64,000 nt of DNA from positions 2,852,001 through 2,916,000 of the forward strand of contig NZ_CP116942.1 in assembly GCF_028532485.1 (NCBI RefSeq), given 5' to 3'. The stretch comes from Iamia majanohamensis. GTDB lineage: Bacteria; Actinomycetota; Acidimicrobiia; Acidimicrobiales; Iamiaceae. The notes under the pieces are model-generated. The model ran no database searches, had not been told where the DNA came from, and worked only from the letters and a program-made list of their open reading frames with translations. The translations under genes and the position numbers were made by a program. This document shows positions 58,776-64,000 of the stretch, in pieces (position 1 is the stretch's first letter; each line of letters opens with the position of its first letter).

Positions 58776-59195
58776 TCAGCCCTCGGCGACGGCGGTGGGC
58801 AGGTGGCGGCCGTCGGGCAGGGGGTCCCAGCCCACGGTGACCCGATCGCCCACGGCGACGGCCCACGGGTCGTCGGCCACGACCTGCAGCAACATCCGCA
58901 CGCCGTCGTCGAGGTCGACCAGGGCCACGGCGTAGGGCACCCGGCCACCCAGGGCCCGCTCGGTCGGCTTGGGCTGCACCGACGCGGCGGCGACCGTGCC
59001 GACCCCGTCCGAGGGACGCCACTCAAGATCCTCGGACAGGCAGGTCGGGCAGAAGCCCCGGGGGTACCAGTGGGGCGCCGCGCACGCCGGGCACCAGGGC
59101 AGCACCAGGCGCTGGTCGCGGGTGGCGTCCCAGAAGGGCGCGCCGGCGACGGACTGCGGGGGCAGGTTGCGCTCGGGGGGGCTGTCGGGGGCCAT
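58776..59195 (-). CDS. DUF35 OB-fold protein with zinc ribbon, partner of the thiolase-like gene
   Basis: 139 residues, ATG 59195 sharing one base with the thiolase-like stop (TGATG). Rubredoxin-like zinc ribbon C35-x2-C38…C49-x2-C52 and an OB-fold (about 60-135). DUF35 proteins form complexes with thiolase-like or lipid-transfer proteins; in steroid side-chain degradation the DUF35 domain of ChsH2 pairs with the aldolase Ltp2. Likely co-folds with the upstream product. Confidence 0.85.
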   Translation of the reverse strand: MAPDSPPERNLPPQSVAGAPFWDATRDQRLVLPWCPACAAPHWYPRGFCPTCLSEDLEWRPSDGVGTVAAASVQPKPTERALGGRVPYAVALVDLDDGVRMLLQVVADDPWAVAVGDRVTVGWDPLPDGRHLPTAVAEG

Positions 59196-60379
59196 CAGAG
59201 CGTCGCCTCCGTGCCGAGGATGACCGTCGAGAGGGCCGAGAGCACCCCGCCGCTGCCGTGGGCCAGGGCCACCTCGGCGCCCGGGACCTGGCGGTCGCCG
59301 CCCTCGCCCCGGAGCTGGCGCACCGCCTCGACCAGGAGGAACATGCCGTACTGGCCGGGGTGGGTGTAGGCCAGGCCGCCGCCGTTGGTGTTGGTCGGCA
59401 GCGCCCCGCCCGGGCCCAGCGGGCCCTCGGCCACGAAGGCCCCGCCCTCGCCCTTGGCGCAGAAGCCCAGGTCCTCCAGGGCCAGCAGCACCGTGATGGT
59501 GAAGGAGTCGTAGAGCTCGACCACGTCGACGTCGGAGGGCGCCAGCCCGGCGGTGCGGAAGGCCTCCCGGCCCGAGACCACCCCGCCGGTCTCGGTGAGG
59601 TCGGGCATCTGGCTGATCATGGCGTGGGTGTGGGCGGTGCCCGCCCCCAGCACGAAGGCCGGCGGCTTGGCCAGCGAGCGGGCCCGCTCGGCGGAGGTGA
59701 GCACGAGGGCCCCGGCGCCGTCGGTGACCAGGCAGCAGTCGAGCTTGTGCAGGGGGGAGGCCTCGACCGGGGAGGCCAGCACGTCCTCGACGGTGATGCG
59801 CTCCTGGAGGCGGGCCCGGGGGTTCATGGCTGCCCACTCCCGGGTCTGCACCGCGATGGCGGCCAGCTGCTCGGAGGTGGTGCCGTAGGCGTGCATGTGG
59901 GCCGAGGCGGCGAGGGCGTAGGCGCCCATGGGCATCCGGAGCCCGTGGGGCCGCTCCCACTCGGCCTGGGGGTTCTGGCCCACGGCCTGGCGGCTCCCCC
60001 AGCCGCCGGTGCCGGCCTTGAAGTCGGAGCGGGGCGTGGAGGCGTAGACCACGACCACGACCTCGGCCAGGCCCAGGGCGATGGCGGCCGCCGCGTGCTG
60101 GACGTGGATCTCGAAGCTCGACCCGCCGGTCTGGGTGGAGTCGGTCCAGCGGGGGGTGATGCCCAGGCGCTCGGCCAGCTCCAGCGACGGGGCCCAGCCC
60201 AGGCCGTTGTTGACGCTGACCCCGTCGACGTCGGCCAGGGTGAGCCCGGCGTCGTCGAGCGCCTCGCGGATCATGCGGGCCTCGAGCTGGGGCACGGACC
60301 CGTCGAGCATCCCGGAGGGGGCGGCGGCGTCGGCCACGCCGACGACGGCGGCGGCACCGCGGAGGGGGTGGGGGGCCAT
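59195..60379 (-). CDS. Thiolase-like/lipid-transfer protein, Ltp2-type aldolase candidate
   Basis: 394 residues from the ATG at 60379; the longer frame to 60454 crosses the operator. Thiolase fold, but where active thiolases have the nucleophilic Cys this reads TQTGGSSFEIH. Tyrosines Y290 (VVELYDSFT) and Y344 (HPGQYGMFL) lie where Ltp2 aldolases are expected to have catalytic tyrosines. That, and the coupled DUF35 gene, argue for retro-aldol cleavage of a side-chain CoA thioester rather than thiolysis (inference). Operator-like palindrome just upstream. Confidence 0.8.
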   Translation of the reverse strand: MAPHPLRGAAAVVGVADAAAPSGMLDGSVPQLEARMIREALDDAGLTLADVDGVSVNNGLGWAPSLELAERLGITPRWTDSTQTGGSSFEIHVQHAAAAIALGLAEVVVVVYASTPRSDFKAGTGGWGSRQAVGQNPQAEWERPHGLRMPMGAYALAASAHMHAYGTTSEQLAAIAVQTREWAAMNPRARLQERITVEDVLASPVEASPLHKLDCCLVTDGAGALVLTSAERARSLAKPPAFVLGAGTAHTHAMISQMPDLTETGGVVSGREAFRTAGLAPSDVDVVELYDSFTITVLLALEDLGFCAKGEGGAFVAEGPLGPGGALPTNTNGGGLAYTHPGQYGMFLLVEAVRQLRGEGGDRQVPGAEVALAHGSGGVLSALSTVILGTEATL

Positions 60380-60389
60380 GGCGCCCGAT

Positions 60390-60407
60390 CCTGACCCGCC
60401 GGTCAGG
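60390..60407 (-). promoter_or_regulatory. Looser CTGAC-type palindrome upstream of the thiolase-like gene (site f)
   Basis: CCTGACC-CGCC-GGTCAGG: 7-bp arms like the other sites, but a 4-bp centre and CC/GG in place of the inner CG. It may bind the same TetR weakly or a different regulator. Confidence 0.45.
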
Positions 60408-60448
60408 CCCCGGACAAGACGGGCCCCGTGCCCGGTGACCGGAGCCAC

Positions 60449-60489
60449 TTGCATGGCCCCTGCAAATTGCGCGCCGGGGGGCGTACTGT
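60449..60489 (+). promoter_or_regulatory. P450 promoter with TTGCA-N7-TGCAA dyad
   Basis: TTGCA (60449-60453) and TGCAA (60461-60465) flank TGGCCCC, forming a dyad upstream of TACTGT (60484-60489), the -10 placed exactly 6 nt before the P450 ATG. A regulator may bind over the -35. Confidence 0.5.
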
Positions 60490-60495
60490 GGGGCC

Positions 60496-61803
60496 ATGTC
60501 CGAGACCGACCTGGCCATGCCGCAGCCGAGCTCGTCCGACGCCGAGGCGGTGGCCGCCGGGCAGCCCCTGTCGTCGGGTCTGGACCCCTTCGCGCCCGGC
60601 TTCTACGACGACCCCTACGCCCAGTACCGACACCTGCGGGAGACCGAGCCGGTCCACCACTCCCCCTTCGGCCTCTGGTTCCTGTCCCGCTGGGCCGACT
60701 GCCACCACGTGCTGCGCCTGCCGGGCACGAGCGTCGACGAGCGCAACTCGATCCTCGAGGGCCGCAACGAGGCCCTCGAGCAGGCCGCCCGCGACCGCGG
60801 CGCCCGCCGCAGCAAGTCGATCCTCGGCACCGACCCGCCCGACCACACCCGCATCCGCAAGCTGGTCTCTAAGGCCTTCACCCCCCGCACCATCTCGCGG
60901 CTGGAGGGCCGGGTGGCCGAGGTCGCCGACGACCGCCTCGACGCCGCCGCCGCCCAGGACGGCCCCGTCGACCTCATCGCCACCCTCGCCTTCCCCCTCC
61001 CCTTCCAGGTCATCCACGAGATGCTGGGCATGCCCGACACCGTCGAGGCCGACCACCTCCGCAGCCTGTCCCAGACCGTCACCCAGGTCCTCGACCCGGT
61101 GCTGGCCATGACCAACACCGAAGAGATCTTCGTGGCCAGCGAGGAGCTGGGGAAGGTGATCGACGAGGCCGTGCGCTGGAAGCGCGACCACCCCGGCGAC
61201 GACCTCCTCACCGCCCTGATCGAGGCCGAGGACGACGGCACGACGCTCAGCGACGAGGAGCTGCGCGACAACGTCACCCTGCTCTACCTGGCCGGCCACG
61301 AGACCACCGTGAACCTCATCGGCAACGGCCTGCTGGCCCTGCTCCGCCACCCGGACCAGGCCGCCCTGCTGCGCGACGACCCCTCGCTCGACGCCGGCGC
61401 GGTGGAGGAGCTGCTCCGCTTCGACAGCCCGGTGCAGTTCTCCCGCCGCATCGCCCTGGAGCCCTTCGAGGTGGCCGGCGTCGAGGTCGCGGTGGGCGAG
61501 CTGGTGATGACCGGCCTGGGCGCGGCCAACCGCGACCCGGAGAAGTTCGGCCCCACCGCCGAGCAGCTCGACATCACCCGCCCCGACGCCAACCACCACA
61601 TCTCCTTCGGCAGCGGCGTCCACCACTGCCTGGGCGCGGCGCTGGCCCGCCTCGAGGGCCGCCAGACCATCCCCCGGGTCCTCCGCCGCTTCCCCGAGGT
61701 CGCCCTGGCCACCGACACCCCCGAGTGGAACGGCCGCATGGTCCTGCGAGGCCTGGCCAACCTCCCCGTCGACCTCGGTCGAGACACCGGCCGCGGCGTC
61801 TAG
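60496..61803 (+). CDS. Cytochrome P450
   Basis: 435 residues. I-helix AGHETT (266-271), K-helix ExxR (E305-R308) and heme-binding FGSGVHHCLG with C378. A soluble bacterial P450 that hydroxylates a small hydrophobic substrate using ferredoxin electrons; no ferredoxin gene is adjacent. Divergent from the Ltp2-like/DUF35 pair, so a steroid or terpenoid substrate is plausible but not shown. Leaderless layout. Confidence 0.93.
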   Translation: MSETDLAMPQPSSSDAEAVAAGQPLSSGLDPFAPGFYDDPYAQYRHLRETEPVHHSPFGLWFLSRWADCHHVLRLPGTSVDERNSILEGRNEALEQAARDRGARRSKSILGTDPPDHTRIRKLVSKAFTPRTISRLEGRVAEVADDRLDAAAAQDGPVDLIATLAFPLPFQVIHEMLGMPDTVEADHLRSLSQTVTQVLDPVLAMTNTEEIFVASEELGKVIDEAVRWKRDHPGDDLLTALIEAEDDGTTLSDEELRDNVTLLYLAGHETTVNLIGNGLLALLRHPDQAALLRDDPSLDAGAVEELLRFDSPVQFSRRIALEPFEVAGVEVAVGELVMTGLGAANRDPEKFGPTAEQLDITRPDANHHISFGSGVHHCLGAALARLEGRQTIPRVLRRFPEVALATDTPEWNGRMVLRGLANLPVDLGRDTGRGV

Positions 61804-61811
61804 CGGACGGG

Positions 61812-62141
61812 CTACCGGCGGTCCGGGCCCGGCGCAGCCACCGTCCAGACGGCGGCCAGGTCCGGATCCACCACCACCTCACCGGAGGGGCGGAGGCGGT
61901 AGTGGCCCGGCTCGGCTGGCTGGAACGCCTCAGGCGCAGGCGGTAGGTCGAACTGCGAACCATCGGGCGCCTCGAGCGTCATCACATCATCCCCCACGGC
62001 GATGACCCGGCCGTGCAGCTGAACCGTCTCGCCCCCGGATCCGTCGGCATCTCGGTACTCGATCGAGACGACGGCCGACCGACCGATCAGGTGGGCTCCT
62101 CGTGCGCCTACCGACCCACCCTCCGAACCCTCATCGACCAT
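61812..62141 (-). CDS. Hypothetical protein, beta-rich
   Basis: 109 residues, ATG 62141, with TACCAT exactly 6 nt upstream (leaderless). Alternating strands ([48 protein letters not shown]) suggest a small SH3- or OB-like barrel. No family recognised. It ends eight bases from the convergent P450 stop. Confidence 0.65.
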   Translation of the reverse strand: MVDEGSEGGSVGARGAHLIGRSAVVSIEYRDADGSGGETVQLHGRVIAVGDDVMTLEAPDGSQFDLPPAPEAFQPAEPGHYRLRPSGEVVVDPDLAAVWTVAAPGPDRR

Positions 62142-62252
62142 CGGCCGATGGTATCGATGTCGTGCGCATCGACTAGCGAGCTCGCCCGGACGACGTGAGC
62201 CACTGCAGACGACGCCCCCACCCCGGCGAGGTGGGCACCCGGATGCCAGGAA

Positions 62253-62347
62253 GGCGGTGCGACGCCCCCGGAAGCGGAGCGCAGCAGCGGAGCGAGCGCC
62301 AGCGAGCGGAGCCAGGGCGAGCACCGAACCGGGGGCGTCGCACCGCC
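62253..62347. repeat. Large inverted repeat with 19-bp perfect arms
   Basis: GGCGGTGCGACGCCCCCGG (62253-62271) pairs with CCGGGGGCGTCGCACCGCC (62329-62347) around a 57-base loop made mostly of the purine-rich motif GAGCG/AGCGG. It lies after the ftsX stop (62380, minus strand) and probably serves as its terminator, though the arms are unusually long. Confidence 0.75.
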
Positions 62348-62379
62348 CCCACCGCAACCGGCGAGCCCGAAGCCCTTGC

Positions 62380-63276
62380 CTACACGTCGAGGAAGCGGCC
62401 CACCGCGAAGCCGGAGCCGACGGCACCGATGACGACGCCGACGAGCACCAGGGGCACGGAGGTGCCGATGACGGTGGCGACGGTGAAGTCGAAGTTCTGG
62501 AACAGCTCGAAGTACTGGTTGTCGGCCAGGGCGCCGAAGAGGAAGACGTTCAGGCCGAGCAGGAGCCCGACCGCGAGCGCGCCGCCGAGGAGCGATTGGA
62601 TCATCCCCTCGAGGATGAACGGGACGCGGATGAACCAGTTGGTCGCGCCCACCAGCTTCATGACCTCGATCTCGCGCCGCCGGGCGAACATGGCGGTGCG
62701 GATCGTGTTGTAGATCAGCAGGATCGAGACCCCCGCGCTCACGGCGGAGGCGAAGAGCACCCCGAAGTTCAGCTTCTCGGTGAGCTCCTGGATGGCGCGG
62801 ATGGCCTCGGTGGCGGACTCCACCTGCTGGACGCCGGCCTCGCGCTCGTAGATGCCCCGCAGGGCCACCACCGACTGGAAGTCCGGGTTGGTGGGCTCGA
62901 CGCGGAACGAGGTGGGCACGTCGCCCTCGCGCAGCAGCCGCAGCATGGTGGGCTGGTCGGCGAAGAGCTCCTGGGCCTCCTCGAAGGCGGCCCGCTCGTC
63001 GACGTAGGTGAACTCCCGGACCTCGGGGTTGTCCTCCAGCGAGGTCTCGATGGCCTGGCGCTGGTCGTCGGAGATCTCGGGGTCGAGGAAGACGATGAGC
63101 TCCACGTCGCCCCGGAACTTGCCGGCCAGGTTGTTGGTGCCCTCGCGCACGAGCAGGGCGACGCCGGCCAGGGTGAGGGCGATGGCCACGGTGATGACCG
63201 ATGCGATGGTGAGCGTGGGGTTCCGGGCCAGGTTCTGGCCCGTCTCCCGGGCGACGTAGCTCGCGTTCAGTGCCAT
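62380..63276 (-). CDS. ftsX: Cell-division protein FtsX
   Basis: 298 residues, six bases after the ftsE stop. Short cytoplasmic N-terminus, TM1 (about 22-42, [21 protein letters not shown]), a large extracellular domain (about 45-165), then three TM helices (about 170-195, 220-245, 265-290) as in FtsX/MacB permeases. Passes FtsE's ATP-driven signal to peptidoglycan hydrolases. Stop is TAG. Confidence 0.95.
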   Translation of the reverse strand: MALNASYVARETGQNLARNPTLTIASVITVAIALTLAGVALLVREGTNNLAGKFRGDVELIVFLDPEISDDQRQAIETSLEDNPEVREFTYVDERAAFEEAQELFADQPTMLRLLREGDVPTSFRVEPTNPDFQSVVALRGIYEREAGVQQVESATEAIRAIQELTEKLNFGVLFASAVSAGVSILLIYNTIRTAMFARRREIEVMKLVGATNWFIRVPFILEGMIQSLLGGALAVGLLLGLNVFLFGALADNQYFELFQNFDFTVATVIGTSVPLVLVGVVIGAVGSGFAVGRFLDV

Positions 63277-63282
63277 GCCGAC

Positions 63283-63960
<678 letters not shown>

Positions 63961-64000
63961 GCGGGGAGACCTCGGGTGACCCGGAGGGCGGGGCGGCCGA

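Noticed and set aside
60380-60454. Longer start for the thiolase-like gene
   Set aside because: The extra 25 residues cover the CTGAC palindrome and are not thiolase-like; the ATG at 60379 aligns with the family start.

Overview
The window is a very GC-rich (roughly 70% or more by eye), densely coded chromosomal segment of an actinobacterium. Acidimicrobiia (an Iamia- or Ilumatobacter-like organism) is my best guess, as inference only. Reasons: codon third positions are almost all G or C, GTG starts are common, FtsEX and LLM-class oxidoreductases occur, many acyl-CoA ligases, SDRs and amidohydrolases are present, and many genes look leaderless (a TANNNT -10 hexamer 6-8 nt before the start codon). 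I saw no rRNA, tRNA, CRISPR array, insertion sequence, phage gene or origin. No gene-free stretch exceeds about 300 bases; the longest gaps (about 240-250 bases at 13961-14210, 47831-48076 and 62142-62379) hold palindromic repeats.

Layout. 1-12 kb: a surface-glycan block. It has a lipoprotein with a possible Zur/Fur-type site, divergent GT-B glycosyltransferase operons, a large membrane protein, a UbiA-type prenyltransferase coupled to a membrane-anchored guanylate-kinase-like protein, a GT2 glycosyltransferase coupled to a methyltransferase, and an NDP-sugar epimerase preceded by a 14-codon overlapping upstream ORF. 12-21 kb: msrA, a degenerate TPP-enzyme fragment, a hydroxyacyl-CoA-type SDR, an LCCL-domain lipoprotein, an acyl-CoA ligase, and the transsulfuration pair (cystathionine gamma-synthase/lyase and cystathionine beta-synthase). 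21-46 kb: a catabolic region with cyclase, alcohol and aldehyde dehydrogenases, two amidohydrolase paralogues, SDRs, LLM oxidoreductases, a FadD3-like ligase, an enoyl-CoA hydratase, and a TetR regulator at the end of its own operon. 46-57 kb: housekeeping genes (YcaQ-like, metG-tatD-rsmA, rsmI, ychF, a PHP phosphoesterase). 57-62 kb: a tiny bL37-like ribosomal protein, thioredoxin with a frameshifted MerR gene, a thiolase-like/DUF35 pair, and a cytochrome P450. 62-64 kb: ftsX and ftsE.

How it may work together. Five near-identical 17-bp palindromes (consensus TCTGACG-NNN-CGTCAGR) lie just upstream of an SDR, an acyl-CoA ligase, both amidohydrolases and the operon that ends in the TetR gene. 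A looser version sits before the thiolase-like gene. Separately, three sites match or nearly match the KstR motif TNNAACNNGTTNNA, before the aldehyde dehydrogenase, a conserved hypothetical gene and an LLM-SDR pair. With the FadD3-like ligase, the Ltp2-like thiolase/DUF35 pair and the P450, this suggests CoA-dependent breakdown of a steroid- or terpenoid-like compound under two repressors (inference). A second module is a MerR gene and a thioredoxin gene with almost identical MerR-type promoters. A third theme is a family of intergenic palindromic elements in tandem pairs or triplets whose outer stems differ from locus to locus while the stem structure, and partly the core, is kept.
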